In this document: positions 49,390 through 58,816 of the stretch, in pieces
Layout of the letters: each line of letters opens with the position of its first letter
Position numbering within the stretch: position 1 is the first letter of the stretch
Assembly: GCF_026642255.1 (NCBI RefSeq)
Contig: NZ_CP113264.1
Span: 1,674,001 to 1,738,000, forward strand
Reading direction: 5' to 3'
Length of the DNA: 64,000 nt
Origin: Streptomonospora nanhaiensis
GTDB taxonomy: Bacteria > Actinomycetota > Actinomycetes > Streptosporangiales > Streptosporangiaceae
Made by a program: the position numbers and the translations under genes
The notes under the pieces: model-generated
Seen by the model: only the letters and a program-made list of their open reading frames with translations
Told to the model about the DNA's origin: nothing
Database searches by the model: none

Positions 49390-50189
49390 CGGACACAGCC
49401 ACCGCCGGACCCGGCTACGTCTTCGACAACCACAACGAGAACGCCGGTGACCAGCACCGGTTCCTGGCCGCCGCCTACGACCCGCTGACCACCGGAAGAC
49501 TGGCGGAGACCGGGGTCGGACCCGGGTGGCGCTGCCTGGAGGTGGGCGCGGGCGGAGGCGGCGTCGCCCGCTGGCTGGCGGGGCGCGTCGCGCCCGGCGG
49601 CGGGGTGGTCGCCACCGACGTCAAACCCGACCACATCGCCCCGGCCGAGGGGCTGGAGGTGTGGAAGCACGACATCACCCGGGACCCCCTGCCGGAGGCG
49701 GCCTTCGACCTCGTCCACTCGCGGCTGGTGCTCCTGCACCTGCCCGAGCGGATCGAGGTCCTGAACCGCCTCGTGCGCGCGCTCAAGCCGGGCGGGGTGC
49801 TGCAGCTGGACGAGTTCGACATCACCTACGGGCCGTCGCTGCTCATGCCCGACGCCGGGGCCCGCGAGCTGTACGAGGAGTTCCTGGAGGCGAAGATCCG
49901 GCTGATGACCCGGGCTGGGGCCGACCCGGCCTGGGGGAGGAACGCCGCCGAGGCGATGCGCGGCGCCGGGCTGGTCGGCGTCGACCCCCGGCCGCACGTG
50001 GAACTGTGGGACGCCGGCTCCCCGGGGGTCCGCCTGATCCGCCACCACACCCTGCACCTGCGCGACGCGTTCGTGCGCGAGGGGATGACGGACGAGCGGC
50101 TGGCACGGGTGCGGGACCTGCTGGACGACCCGTCGTTCCGGGCCTGCTCCTGCGTGGTCTACTCCGTGCGGGGCCGCCGCCCCGCATGA
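49386..50189 (+). CDS. Class I SAM-dependent methyltransferase (cluster gene 15)
   Basis: A 267-residue cytosolic methyltransferase. The SAM motif I CLEVGAGGGGVARWLAGRV (about residue 50) is plain. The acidic post-I segment VVATDVKPDHI (about 75), the motif IV region FDLVHSRLVLLHLPERIEVL (about 107-126) and ALKPGGVLQLDEFD (about 132) follow. The pattern resembles small-molecule O-, N- or C-methyltransferases of natural-product clusters. AGGAGG lies six bases before the ATG. It is the last gene of the cluster; a hairpin follows and the desD gene converges. Confidence 0.9.
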   Translation: MTDTATAGPGYVFDNHNENAGDQHRFLAAAYDPLTTGRLAETGVGPGWRCLEVGAGGGGVARWLAGRVAPGGGVVATDVKPDHIAPAEGLEVWKHDITRDPLPEAAFDLVHSRLVLLHLPERIEVLNRLVRALKPGGVLQLDEFDITYGPSLLMPDAGARELYEEFLEAKIRLMTRAGADPAWGRNAAEAMRGAGLVGVDPRPHVELWDAGSPGVRLIRHHTLHLRDAFVREGMTDERLARVRDLLDDPSFRACSCVVYSVRGRRPA

Positions 50190-50281
50190 CCCGGGCCGCG
50201 GCGGCGGACGGCGCCGGCCGCCGCCGTGGGCCGCCCCCTCCGCGCCCGGGGCACCGGGCGCGGAAGGGCGGACACTGCTGT

Positions 50282-50302
50282 CCGGCGGGCGGCGCCCGCC
50301 GG
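50282..50302. terminator. Bidirectional hairpin between the cluster and desD
   Basis: A perfect 9-bp stem CCGGCGGGC/GCCCGCCGG with loop GGC lies between the convergent stop codons at 50189 and 50310. Confidence 0.75.
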
Positions 50303-50309
50303 GCACGCC

Positions 50310-52244
50310 CTACCGGGGGACCCGTCCCGGGCGGTGGGCGGCGATCGGGTTCTCCAGCGTTCCGACCAGCTGGAGGGCCCCCGCGGGGTCGTCCAGGTTC
50401 ACCATCTGGCGGTTGTCGCGGAGCTGGAGCCGGTTCAGGCAGGAGAGCGCGAAACGGTCCGCGAACACGTCGTAGCGCTCGAAGCGCTCGGACAGGTGCG
50501 GGACCGACGCCTGGTAGTCGGCGACGCACTCCGCCACCGTCCGCCAGAAGTCCTCCTCCGCCAGGGTGCCCTCGTCGGCGAGGATGCCGTTGAGGAACCG
50601 CAGGAAGCAGTCGAAGACGTCGGTGAAGAGCGACAGCAGCCGCTTGTCCTCGGGGACCTCGGCGCGGATGCGCTCCACCGCCTCGGGCAGCTCCGCGTCC
50701 GCGTCCATCACCACGATCTCCTCGGCGATGTCCTTCATCAGCACCCGCTGGGGGACCCCGTCGCGCAGGATCAGGATCACGTTCTCCCCGTGGGGCATGA
50801 ACACCAGGTCGTGCCCGTAGAACGCGTGCAGCAGCGGGACCAGGTAGGCGTCCAGGTAGCGGCGCAGCCACACGGCCGGGGCCAGGCCCGACTCGGCGAT
50901 GAGCGCCCCGGCGAGGGAGCCGCCGTCCGCGTCGGTGTGCAGCAGCGACGCCATCGTCGCGAGCCGCTCCCCCCGGCCGAGCCTCGGCACCGGGCTCTCC
51001 CGCCACAGTCCGGCGATCATCTTCAGGTACGGCGAGCCCTTGGCGGCGGCCCGCGCGTAGTGCGAGGTCCGGTAGCCCACCGCGGCGCGCTCGCGCAGCA
51101 CCCCGACCCCGGTCGCGCGCAGCACCGGGTCCTGCCCGACCAGGTCGGCCAGCCAGTCGTTGATCGCCGGGGTGGCCTCCATGTACTCCGCCGACAGCCC
51201 GCGCAGGAACCCCATGTTCAGCACCGACAGGGCCGTCTTGACGTAGTGCCTCTCCGGCTCGGAGGCGTTGAAGAAGGTGCGGATGGACTGCTGGGCCCGG
51301 TACTCGTCCGGCCCGTACCCCAGGCACACCAGGTCGCGGCGGGCCAGGTCGGCGGCGAAGGTCACCGAGAGCCGGTTCCACCACTGCCACGGGTGGACCG
51401 GCACCAGGTGGTAGTCGTCCGGGTCCAGGCCCAGGCCGGCCAGCTCGGCGTGGAAGGCGGCCAGGACGCGGTCGCCGAGCTCCGAGCGCAGGAAGGAGCC
51501 GGGGTCGGTGTCGGCGGAGTGGGAGAAGGTGGTGCGCGAGCGCCGCGCGGCCACCCACACCAGGCGCACCGGGGCCGCGGCCTCGGGGGCGTAGGCCAGG
51601 TACTCGTCGGACCCGAAGCCCAGGCGCCCGTTGTTGGCGACGAAGCACGGGTGGCCCTCGGTCATCCCCGCCTCGATCGCCTGGAAACCGGAGCGCGCCA
51701 GCTCCGCGGCGTCCGGCTGCGCGCCCGCCATGCGGAAGGCGCTGCTCGCCAGGGTGCTGGTGATCTCCTCCAGGTAGACCGGCAGGACCTCCTTCCCCAG
51801 ACCGAGGGTGTCGCGCAGGTCCAGCACGAGCTCCAGCGCGTCCGGGGTGTCCGTCGCCTCCGGGGAGCCGTCGCCGCCGGGGGCGCGGCGGACGATGCTG
51901 TCGGCGTCGATCCGCCAGTGGTCCAGGGCCATGACACGCGCCGTGAACCGGTACTCGGCCCCGCTGTCGCAGCGGACGGTGTACGCGCCGTCGGCGCCGC
52001 GTTCGGGGGTGAGCAGCCGTTCGTGGGAGAACTCGGCCAGGGCCTTGCGGACGAGCAGCCGGTTGGCGCGCTCCCACAGGTCCGGGGACAGGTGGGCGAC
52101 GCCCTCGCGGGGGTCGGTCGGGGCCCCGGCCGGCCGAGGGGCCCGCCGTTCCCGGGCTGCGGCCGCAGGGCCGGCGGGGTCCGGTGCGCGGACGCCCGGG
52201 GAGGGCTCCGCCGTGAATGTCCCACCGGGGTGGCTGACGGTCAT
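50310..52244 (-). CDS. desD: NIS siderophore synthetase, IucA/IucC family
   Basis: A 644-residue ATP-dependent synthetase that joins N-hydroxy-N-succinyl-cadaverine units and cyclises them in desferrioxamine synthesis. Residues about 60-640 cover the IucA/IucC and FhuF-like domains: VYLEEITSTLASSAFRM, EGHPCFVANNGRLGFGS (about 195-211), VPVHPWQWWNRLSV (about 275) and FMPHGENVILILRDG (about 477). The N-terminal 50 residues are Pro/Ala-rich and extra compared with typical DesD. The ATG overlaps the desC stop codon by 4 bases (ATGA). The order desA-B-C-D on one strand supports the name. It is expected to be iron-repressed from the box upstream of desA. Confidence 0.93.
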   Translation of the reverse strand: MTVSHPGGTFTAEPSPGVRAPDPAGPAAAARERRAPRPAGAPTDPREGVAHLSPDLWERANRLLVRKALAEFSHERLLTPERGADGAYTVRCDSGAEYRFTARVMALDHWRIDADSIVRRAPGGDGSPEATDTPDALELVLDLRDTLGLGKEVLPVYLEEITSTLASSAFRMAGAQPDAAELARSGFQAIEAGMTEGHPCFVANNGRLGFGSDEYLAYAPEAAAPVRLVWVAARRSRTTFSHSADTDPGSFLRSELGDRVLAAFHAELAGLGLDPDDYHLVPVHPWQWWNRLSVTFAADLARRDLVCLGYGPDEYRAQQSIRTFFNASEPERHYVKTALSVLNMGFLRGLSAEYMEATPAINDWLADLVGQDPVLRATGVGVLRERAAVGYRTSHYARAAAKGSPYLKMIAGLWRESPVPRLGRGERLATMASLLHTDADGGSLAGALIAESGLAPAVWLRRYLDAYLVPLLHAFYGHDLVFMPHGENVILILRDGVPQRVLMKDIAEEIVVMDADAELPEAVERIRAEVPEDKRLLSLFTDVFDCFLRFLNGILADEGTLAEEDFWRTVAECVADYQASVPHLSERFERYDVFADRFALSCLNRLQLRDNRQMVNLDDPAGALQLVGTLENPIAAHRPGRVPR

Positions 52245-52861
52245 CTGTCGACTCCTCTCGTGGGCGCGGCCGCCGCCAGGGCGGAGCGGAACCGGTCGCG
52301 GGTACAGGTGCTCAGGTAGGCGTCCTTGCCGCTCTCCCGGAGGGAGACGGTGGACTCGACCCGGAAGCCCACCGCCTCGTTGAGCGCGTGGACGGGTCGG
52401 TTGCGCACGTCCGGCTCGACGACGACGCGCTCGGCCCCCGGGGCCGCGAAGGCCAGCTCCATGACCGTCGTGATGACGGCGCGGGTGAACCCGTGGACCG
52501 GGGTGTCGGCGGGCGCCACCAGGAAGTGCATCCCGATGTCGCCCGGCAGCACCTCGTAGTGGTGGGCCAGTTCGCTGTCCGCGGGCGAGTAGAGCTCCGC
52601 GAGGAAGACGGGCCGGCCCTTCCACACGCCGATGTAGGCCTGCTCGTGGTCGGAGGCGTGCACGGCCCGGAACTGGCGGGCCACGTCCTCCTCGTCGGCC
52701 TCGGTCATCAGCCAGAAGCGGGCCCGGGGCTCGGTCAGCCACCCGTGGAGGAGCGGTGTGTCGGCGTCCGGGTCGACGGGGCGGACACCGAACCGGCCCA
52801 GCTCGGGGTCGTCCCTGGTCAGCCCGGCCGGGAAACGGGCGGCAGGCGCGGGGCGGCTCAT
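52241..52861 (-). CDS. desC: Siderophore acyltransferase, RhbD/AlcB type GNAT
   Basis: A 206-residue acyl-CoA-dependent N-acyltransferase that succinylates or acetylates N-hydroxycadaverine. The family pattern is clear: [16 protein letters not shown] (about 37), [14 protein letters not shown] [18 protein letters not shown] (about 76), [17 protein letters not shown] (about 100) and [19 protein letters not shown] (about 143), then [11 protein letters not shown]. It lies between desB and desD with 4-bp overlaps on both sides, so all four genes are one translation-coupled unit. No membrane segment. Confidence 0.93.
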   Translation of the reverse strand: MSRPAPAARFPAGLTRDDPELGRFGVRPVDPDADTPLLHGWLTEPRARFWLMTEADEEDVARQFRAVHASDHEQAYIGVWKGRPVFLAELYSPADSELAHHYEVLPGDIGMHFLVAPADTPVHGFTRAVITTVMELAFAAPGAERVVVEPDVRNRPVHALNEAVGFRVESTVSLRESGKDAYLSTCTRDRFRSALAAAAPTRGVDR

Positions 52862-54306
52862 CGGTCGACCACCTCCAGCTCGGTGTCCGGCCCCGCGGGA
52901 GCGGAGCCCCCGTCCCGGGCCCCGGGGTCCCGCGGCGCGGGCGCGCCGAACTCCTGGAAGGCGATGGAGCGCTCCACGGCGTAGGGCTCGCGGCCCAGCA
53001 TCGCGCGGAGGATGTAGGAGTTGCGGTAGGCGCCCATTCCCAGGTCGGGGGAGACGAACCCGTGGGTGTGCAGCTCGGCGTTCTGCACGAACACCGCCCC
53101 GGGCGGGGCCTGCGCGCCCGGCCCCTCCGCGTCCCCGCCGGGGCCGTGGGCGTCCGCGTCCACCCGGTAGTCGCGGCGCACCCGGAAGCGCCCGGCCGCG
53201 TCCCAGGCCAGCCGGTCGGAGACGGGCCCCAGGAAGTCCGGCCGCCGGTACCGGTAGCCCGTGGCCAGGACCAGCCCCTGCGTGTCCAGGGTGAAGTCGC
53301 GTCCCTGGTCGGTGTTGCGCAGCTCCAGGCGGTAGCCGTCCAGCTCCGCTGCCCGGGAGGCCCCGGTGACCTCGGTGCCGGTCAGCAGGCGCACGGGGGG
53401 CGGGCCGAGCCTGCTCTTGACGTAGAGCAGGTCGTAGATCGCGTTGATCACCTCGGTGTCGATGCCCTTGTACAGGTTCTTCTGGGAGCTCACCAGGCGG
53501 TCGCGGGTGGCGTCCGGGAGGGAGTGGAAGTGGTCGGCGTACTCCGGGGAGGTCATCTCCAGGGTGAGCTTGGTGTACTCCAGCGGGAAGAAGCGCGGCG
53601 AGCGCGTGACCCAGTTGAGCTGGTAGCCGTGCCTGTCCACGTCCTGGAGCAGGTCGTGGAAGATCTCGGCGGCGCTCTGGCCGCTGCCGACCACCGTGAT
53701 GCTCCGCTTGGACCGGAGGTCCTCCCCGGCGTACAGGTAGTCCGAGCTGTGCACGGCGTCCCCGTCCAGGCCCCGGCAGGACTCGGGGACGTAGGGCGGG
53801 GTCCCGGTGCCGAGCACCAGGCGGCGCGCGCGGTGCAGGCCGGGCGCCCCGGTCGCGGTGTCGGTGCTGTGCAGCAGGTAGAGGGACCGCTCGGGGTCGT
53901 ACTCGACGGCGTCGACCCGCTGGCCGAAGCGGACCGCGTCGCCCAGCTTGCGGGACGCCCAGCGGCAGTAGTCGTTGTACTCCGTGCGGAGGGGGTAGAA
54001 GCGCTCGCGGATGTAGAACGGGTACAGCCGCCCGGACTCCTTGAGGTAGTTGAGGAAGGAGTACGGCGAGGTGGGGTCGGCCAGGGTGACCAGGTCCGAC
54101 ATGAACGGGGTCTGCAGTTCGGCGTCTTCCAGCAGCATGCCGCTGTGCCAGTCGAACTCCGGCTTCTGGTCGAGGAAGAGGCCGTCCAGCTCGGCGATGG
54201 GCGCGCTCAGGCAGGCCAGGCCGAGGTTGAAGGGGCCGAGGCCGATCGCGGCGAAGTCGTGGACGCGGTCTCCGCCGTGTGCGCCGGGGCTGTGGTCGCC
54301 TGTCAA
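52858..54306 (-). CDS. desB: Lysine/cadaverine N-monooxygenase
   Basis: A 482-residue FAD/NADPH-dependent N-hydroxylase that converts cadaverine to N-hydroxycadaverine. Motifs: [19 protein letters not shown] (about residue 18, FAD), [20 protein letters not shown] (about 203, NADPH) and [16 protein letters not shown] (about 345, the ATGY motif). The best start is a TTG at 54306: it gives a TTGA overlap with the desA stop, and GGAGG lies eight bases ahead. A GTG at 54264 would begin closer to the conserved part. An acidic Gly/Pro insert and a C-terminal tail of about 30 residues are extra. Confidence 0.93.
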   Translation of the reverse strand: MTGDHSPGAHGGDRVHDFAAIGLGPFNLGLACLSAPIAELDGLFLDQKPEFDWHSGMLLEDAELQTPFMSDLVTLADPTSPYSFLNYLKESGRLYPFYIRERFYPLRTEYNDYCRWASRKLGDAVRFGQRVDAVEYDPERSLYLLHSTDTATGAPGLHRARRLVLGTGTPPYVPESCRGLDGDAVHSSDYLYAGEDLRSKRSITVVGSGQSAAEIFHDLLQDVDRHGYQLNWVTRSPRFFPLEYTKLTLEMTSPEYADHFHSLPDATRDRLVSSQKNLYKGIDTEVINAIYDLLYVKSRLGPPPVRLLTGTEVTGASRAAELDGYRLELRNTDQGRDFTLDTQGLVLATGYRYRRPDFLGPVSDRLAWDAAGRFRVRRDYRVDADAHGPGGDAEGPGAQAPPGAVFVQNAELHTHGFVSPDLGMGAYRNSYILRAMLGREPYAVERSIAFQEFGAPAPRDPGARDGGSAPAGPDTELEVVDR

Positions 54307-55946
54307 CGGGTCCTCCCGGAGGTGTGCGCGGGGTCGTGCGGTGCGCCGGCCGGCGCGGTGGACGGTGCGCCGCCGGTTCTGGCCACCGCGCCGTGCTCGG
54401 CGGCGTAGTGCCGGGCGTGTCCCGCGAGCAGGTCCAGGACCTCGGCGACGTCCTCCCGCGTGCTCCGGGGGTTGAGCAGGGTGAGCTTCAGGTACGGGCG
54501 GCCGTCGACCGTGGTGCGGGCGGCGACGGCGCGGCCCGAGGCCAGCAGGGCCTCCCGCGCGTACCGGTTGGCGCCGTCGGCGGTCTCCTCGTCGACCCCG
54601 GGCAGGGCGCACCGGAACACCAGGGTGCTGAGTGTGGGCCGTGTGACCACGGTGAACCGGGGATCGGCGTCGAGCAGCGACCACCCGGCGGCGGCCAGGT
54701 CCAGGACGCTGTCGAAGAGCGCGCCCACGCCCTCGGCGCCCATCGTGCGCAGGGTCAGCCAGAGCTTGAGCGCGTCGAAACGGCGCGTGGTCTGGAGGCT
54801 CTTGTCCACCTGGTTGGGGGCCAGGACCGGGGTGCTGCCGTCGGAGCGGGAGTTGAGGTAGTCGGCGTGGTAGGTGACGTGGCGCAGGGACCGACCCTCG
54901 CGCACCACCACTGCGCTGGAGCTGACCGGCTGGAAGAAGGACTTGTGGAAGTCCACGGTCACCGAGTCGGCGCGCTCGACGCCGCTCAGCAGGTGCCGGT
55001 GGCGCGAGACCAGCAGTCCGCAGCCGTAGGCCGCGTCGACGTGCATCCACAGTCCGTGGCGGGAGCACAGGTCGGCGATCCGGGGGAGGGGGTCGATGCT
55101 GCCGAAGTCGGTGGTCCCGGCCGTGGCGACCACCGCGACGGGGATCAGGTCCTCCCGCAGGCAGCGGCGCAGCTCGGCCGCCAGGGCGTCCGGGCGCATG
55201 CGGCGCCGGTCGTCGCAGGCCACGGTGATCACGGACTCGTAGCCCAGTCCGAGGAGCGCGGCCGACTTGGCGACGCTGAAGTGCCCGGCCTCGGACGTCA
55301 GCACGCGCATCCGCGGCAGGAGCTCGGAGAGGCGGCCCCCGTGGCGCTCGTGGGCCTCGTCGCGGGCCATGAGCAGGGCCTGGAGGTTGGACTGGCTGCC
55401 GCCGCTGGTGAAGACCCCGTCGGCGTCCTCGCCGAAGCCGATGCGCCCGGCGGTCCAGTCGATCAGCCGCTGCTCGATGAGGGTTCCGCCGGCGCTCTGG
55501 TCCCAGGTGTCGAGGGAGGAGTTCACGGCGGACAGGACGGTCTCGCCCAGCAGGGCGGGCAGGACCACGGGGCAGTTCAGGTGGCCCATGTAGCGGGGGT
55601 GGTGGAAGTAGACGGCGTCGTCGAGGTAGAGGTGCTCGAGCTCGTCCAGGGCGGCGGCCGGGTCGTCGAGCGGGCGGTCCAGGTCGACCTTGTCCATTCC
55701 GGGGCGGAGGTCCTCGGCGGTGGCCCCCGTGAACGGCCGGTCCACCCGGGCGATCCGGGCGGCGACCCGGTCCACGGCGGAGCCGGCGAGGACGCGGTAG
55801 CGCTCGGCGCTGTGGGCGTCGAAGAGGTGGGCCCGGTGGTCGGTCCCCTGGACGGGCGGGGTATCGGGGGCGTCGTCGGCCCCGGCGTCCGTGGAGCCGC
55901 GTCCCCCGGTCGGCGGGTCCTGAACGGACCTCGCGAGGAAGTTCAT
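54303..55946 (-). CDS. desA: PLP-dependent lysine decarboxylase of desferrioxamine synthesis
   Basis: A 547-residue group II decarboxylase that makes cadaverine from lysine, the first step of desferrioxamine biosynthesis. Visible parts: [20 protein letters not shown] (about 173, PLP phosphate), [14 protein letters not shown] (about 272), [13 protein letters not shown] (about 302, His-Val-Asp-Ala-Ala) and [15 protein letters not shown] (about 332, Schiff-base Lys). The ATG at 55946 has AGGAGG seven bases ahead. The first 60 residues are variable. It leads the desABCD operon and is preceded by an iron box. A diaminobutyrate decarboxylase would look alike, but the neighbours decide for lysine. 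Confidence 0.94.
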   Translation of the reverse strand: MNFLARSVQDPPTGGRGSTDAGADDAPDTPPVQGTDHRAHLFDAHSAERYRVLAGSAVDRVAARIARVDRPFTGATAEDLRPGMDKVDLDRPLDDPAAALDELEHLYLDDAVYFHHPRYMGHLNCPVVLPALLGETVLSAVNSSLDTWDQSAGGTLIEQRLIDWTAGRIGFGEDADGVFTSGGSQSNLQALLMARDEAHERHGGRLSELLPRMRVLTSEAGHFSVAKSAALLGLGYESVITVACDDRRRMRPDALAAELRRCLREDLIPVAVVATAGTTDFGSIDPLPRIADLCSRHGLWMHVDAAYGCGLLVSRHRHLLSGVERADSVTVDFHKSFFQPVSSSAVVVREGRSLRHVTYHADYLNSRSDGSTPVLAPNQVDKSLQTTRRFDALKLWLTLRTMGAEGVGALFDSVLDLAAAGWSLLDADPRFTVVTRPTLSTLVFRCALPGVDEETADGANRYAREALLASGRAVAARTTVDGRPYLKLTLLNPRSTREDVAEVLDLLAGHARHYAAEHGAVARTGGAPSTAPAGAPHDPAHTSGRTR

Positions 55947-56532
55947 GGGTCGTCCTCCTGAAGGCGGGCATGCCAAAGGCATCCGTTGGCCGGATGTGGG
56001 CATGAGGGGGTGAACTGCGTCGATGCGGTGCAGGGATGCGAAATCCAAGCAAGGGGAGCCTAACCTAACCAAAAGGGGCTCGCACTGTGACCATCCCTAC
56101 ATGCCGAGATGGTTTAACTACGGAGAGTTGCCATCGAGGGCGGCGTTCAGGGGGTTTTCATCAGCTTTTATAGCGGTTAGTTCGTTTCTCTGACGCGCGA
56201 TGATTACAGGTGGCGGCCAGCAACGGCCCCGGGTCGACGGCCCTCGGCGCAAGACCCGGCGGGGGCGCGCCACCGGGGACGGTCCGCCCGCAGGGCGGGG
56301 AGGGCGCACGGCGGGGGCCGAGGGGGCGCTCCCGGAAGGAGCGCTCCTGCGCTCCCGGGCCCGCGGAGGGGAGTCCTCCGCGCCGCGGGGTCTCCGGCCG
56401 GTCGGGGGGCAGGTCCCGGGGAGAGGCCCCGCGGCGTGCACGCCGGGTGACGGCCGGGGCGCCTGTCGGCCCGGCGTCCGCCCCGGTTCCACCGGCGGCG
56501 GGCGGTCCTCCCGCGGGAAGGCGCCCGCGGCG
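55947..56532. other. desA upstream region
   Basis: A 586-base gap. It holds the iron box, then a markedly AT-rich stretch (about 56076-56215, with TTTATAGCGG and GGTTTAACTA), then GC-rich sequence down to the GNAT stop. A short open frame inside on the minus strand uses rare AT-rich codons and is unlikely to be translated. No other gene seen. Confidence 0.5.
56050..56068 (-). promoter_or_regulatory. DmdR/IdeR-type iron box upstream of desA
   Basis: On the minus strand the sequence reads TTAGGTTAGGCTCCCCTTG. It matches the streptomycete iron-box consensus TTAGGTTAGGCTCACCTAA at 16 of 19 positions. It lies 104 bases before the desA start codon, so iron-loaded DmdR1/IdeR should repress desABCD. 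The regulator gene is not in the window. Confidence 0.85.
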
Positions 56533-57024
56533 CTACCGCTCCGGCCCGACCCGCCGTTCGAGGTACATGACGGTGGTGTTCTCCGAGAACCCGCTGCCGC
56601 GCATGAGGGCGAGGGAGGCCGTGTTGCCCGTCTCCACGTCGGTGAGGATCCGGGACGCCCCGAGGGCCTCCAGCCCCGCGCAGCACTCACGGACCAGGCG
56701 TCCGGCGATCCCGTGGCCCCGGAGGCCGGGGTCCACGGCGATCCACTCCATGTAGCCCCAGTCGTCGCGGTGCTCGAAGCCCATCGAGCCGAGGACGAAC
56801 CCGACGACCCGCGTGCCGCTCAGCGCCACCCGGCAGGAGGAGCGGGGGCTGTCCAGGTGGCCGGCGGCCGCCGTGAGCGACCAGGAGGTGTACGGCAGGG
56901 CGCTCGTCTCGTACACCCGGTGTCCCAGGTCGAGGACCGCGGGAAGGTGCTCCACCGCCATGGGTCCGATGTCCACCCCGGATCCCCGGGGGTCCGGCGC
57001 CGGCGCGCCCTCCTGCTGTTCCAC
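56533..57024 (-). CDS. GNAT-family N-acetyltransferase
   Basis: A 163-residue acetyl-CoA-dependent acetyltransferase. GYMEWIAVDPGLRGHGIAGR (about 90-109) contains the acetyl-CoA pyrophosphate loop R-G-H-G-I-A. ASRILTDVETGNTASLALMR and GSGFSENTTVMYLERRV match the C-terminal strands. The GTG at 57024 has GGAGGGTGGAAGG just ahead. The frame is open further upstream through a low-complexity region that also contains the hairpin at 57185-57224, which argues against a longer protein. The substrate is unknown. It lies 586 bases upstream of desA but is not obviously part of the siderophore unit. Confidence 0.85.
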   Translation of the reverse strand: MEQQEGAPAPDPRGSGVDIGPMAVEHLPAVLDLGHRVYETSALPYTSWSLTAAAGHLDSPRSSCRVALSGTRVVGFVLGSMGFEHRDDWGYMEWIAVDPGLRGHGIAGRLVRECCAGLEALGASRILTDVETGNTASLALMRGSGFSENTTVMYLERRVGPER

Positions 57025-57184
57025 TGGCCTTCCACCCTCCGCCGTCGGACACGGGCGCGTCCCACGCGGTCGCGGTGCGTCCGGGGCTTCGCGGCCGGGG
57101 CAGGAGCGCCCCTCGCCGCGGGGACACCGCAGGTGGTCCCGCCCCCGCAGATTATGCCGGACTCCGGAGCCCCGGACGGGGACG

Positions 57185-57224
57185 CGCACCGTGCCGGGGC
57201 GCGGTGCCGCCCCGGCACGGTGCG
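57185..57224 (-). terminator. Hairpin after the LPMO gene
   Basis: A perfect 17-bp inverted repeat (57185-57201 and 57208-57224, loop of six) lies between the LPMO stop at 57340 and the next gene's start at 57024. It should end the LPMO transcript. Confidence 0.78.
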
Positions 57225-57339
57225 GGGAAAGGCGAGGACGCGGGCAGGGAGGCCCCGGGCCGGCGGCCGAGGAGCGCGGCCGGCCCGGGCGTCGGCGCGT
57301 CCTGCCGTCGGGGCCCGTCGCCGGACGGGCCCCTGCGGA

Positions 57340-57867
57340 TCAGCGGATGTTGATGTCGGTGCAGGCGTAGAAGGCGTTGCCGGTGTCGGCGATGTTCCAG
57401 CGGGCCAGGAGCTTGTGCCGCCCGTTGTACCCGGACAGGTCGACGTTGTGGCTCACCGTCGACCCGGGGCGGGCGCCGTTGTCGTTGAACACGGCGATCC
57501 TCTGGTTCCCGATGAAGTACTCCCAGGTGCTGGTGGCGTGCGACACCGTCAGGGTCCAGGTGAAGGTCTGGGAGCGGCCCACGTCGGTGACCCGCCAGCC
57601 GCGGCTGTCGTCGTTGAGCTCGGAGAACCGCCCGACGCCGCCGTCGCAGCGCATCAGGCCCTTGGGGCCTTCGACGCTCTGCGGCTCCCACTGGATGGAG
57701 CCGCACTGCACGATGCCCGCGGCGCACTGGGCCTGGCGGCTCATGGGGTTGGAGACGTAGCCGTGCGCGGACGCGACGCCGGCGGGCATGAGGGTGAAGA
57801 AGAGGGCGGTTGCGGCCGCCACGGCGGTCGCGGCGCGGAGTCGGCGGGGGGACGAGCGGGGCTTCAT
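57340..57867 (-). CDS. Secreted AA10 lytic polysaccharide monooxygenase
   Basis: A 175-residue copper enzyme that oxidatively cleaves chitin or cellulose. A signal peptide (residues 1-34, ending VASA) exposes His35 as the mature N-terminus in HGYVSNPMSRQAQC, the first ligand of the histidine brace. The second His lies in TLTVSHATSTWEYF (about 110). The axial aromatic is probably the Phe of NAFYACTDINI. Six cysteines may form disulfides. There is no attached carbohydrate-binding module. Substrate specificity cannot be read reliably. AAAGG precedes the ATG at 57867, and a good promoter lies 60 bases upstream. Confidence 0.93.
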   Translation of the reverse strand: MKPRSSPRRLRAATAVAAATALFFTLMPAGVASAHGYVSNPMSRQAQCAAGIVQCGSIQWEPQSVEGPKGLMRCDGGVGRFSELNDDSRGWRVTDVGRSQTFTWTLTVSHATSTWEYFIGNQRIAVFNDNGARPGSTVSHNVDLSGYNGRHKLLARWNIADTGNAFYACTDINIR

Positions 57868-57925
57868 GCGCGGAGCCTTTCCTCGATGACCAGGGAGCGG
57901 AGGACCCGGGTCGGGGGGTGAGGCG

Positions 57926-57954
57926 AAGGTAGGTGGATCGTGACCCTCGGTCAA
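57926..57954 (-). promoter_or_regulatory. Sigma-70-like promoter of the LPMO gene
   Basis: On the minus strand TTGACC (57949-57954) and TACCTT (57926-57931) are separated by 17 bases. This predicts a leader of about 50 bases before the ATG at 57867. Confidence 0.52.
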
Positions 57955-58247
57955 GGGCCGAGGTGGTCGCGGTGCCGGGCCGTCCCCGTACCGGGCGGGG
58001 TACCACCCGGGGGAGGCGGGGTCCCGGCCCGGTCGGCCGGCCTGCGGCGCGTTCACGGTGAACAGCGAGGGGATCGGTCTCCGGCGGCGCCGGTCCGGTC
58101 ACGTCGGGAGTGGACCACTCCCGCCATGACCACCGGACCACGGCGGGGGCTACATTCTCCTTACCCCGGGGTCAACGGCCGTTTCCCGGGACCCGGACCC
58201 GGCTCTCCCACGGCCCTGCGACGACGCGGCGGCCCCGGGGAACGCCG

Positions 58248-58273
58248 AAGGCCAGAGCCGAAGCTCTGGCCTT
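58248..58273 (-). terminator. UUCG-tetraloop terminator of the tRNA operon
   Basis: A perfect 11-bp stem whose minus-strand loop is C(UUCG)G, a very stable tetraloop. It lies 10 bases past the end of tRNA-Val, as expected for the end of the three-tRNA transcript. The strand after it is not U-rich. Confidence 0.85.
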
Positions 58274-58282
58274 GGGTGATAC

Positions 58283-58359
<77 letters not shown>

Positions 58360-58374
58360 GCGTGAAGCGGTGTG

Positions 58375-58445
58375 AGGTGGAGACGGGATTCGAACCCGTG
58401 TAGACGGCTTTGCAGGCCGCTGCCTCGCCTCTCGGCCACTCCACC
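58375..58445 (-). tRNA. tRNA-Cys (GCA)
   Basis: A 71-nt cloverleaf. The acceptor GGTGGAG pairs with CTCCACC, the discriminator is T, the anticodon loop CTGCAAA gives GCA, and the T-loop is GGTTCGAATC. CCA is not encoded. Confidence 0.95.
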
Positions 58446-58486
58446 GAGTCACACGGAAGCGCCTGGGCGCCTTCGCGTCTCCTCCG

Positions 58487-58559
58487 AGCGGACGACGGGA
58501 TTCGAACCCGCGACCCTCACCTTGGCAAGGTGATGCTCTACCAGCTGAGCCACGTCCGC
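58487..58559 (-). tRNA. tRNA-Gly (GCC)
   Basis: A 73-nt cloverleaf. The acceptor GCGGACG pairs with CGTCCGC, the anticodon stem TCACC/GGTGA holds loop TTGCCAA (GCC), and the T-loop is GGTTCGAATC. CCA is not encoded. It is first in the three-tRNA transcript. Confidence 0.95.
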
Positions 58560-58816
58560 TTGCTGCCTGGCCGGTGTCCGCGTCCTCCGCGGCCCCGCCG
58601 TGCTGCTGATAAGAACTTTAGCGGAAAGTCGTCAGACGGCAAATCGACGCAGGGAGGACCGGGTCCGCCGCCGGCTCCGGCCCGGCCCCGGCTCCGGCGC
58701 CGACCCGTGCGGGGCGGCTCCGGGACCCCCGCGCGGAACGGCCGGAGCGGTGGCTCCCGCCCCGGGGCGCCCGGGTGGACAATGGGGGCGCGCTGGTGCG
58801 ACGACCGGGAGGCGGC

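Noticed and set aside
33417..50189. Mobile-element origin of the biosynthetic cluster
   Set aside because: No integrase, transposase, flanking repeat or tRNA junction, and base composition is like the surroundings apart from spacers.
56118..56205. Short minus-strand frame ending upstream of desA
   Set aside because: Uses rare AT-rich codons, has no start codon with a ribosome site, and lies in an AT-rich promoter-like stretch.
56337..56348. AGGAGCGCTCCT palindrome resembling a CebR box
   Set aside because: Only 10 of 14 consensus positions match, and no gene with a sugar-related product starts next to it.
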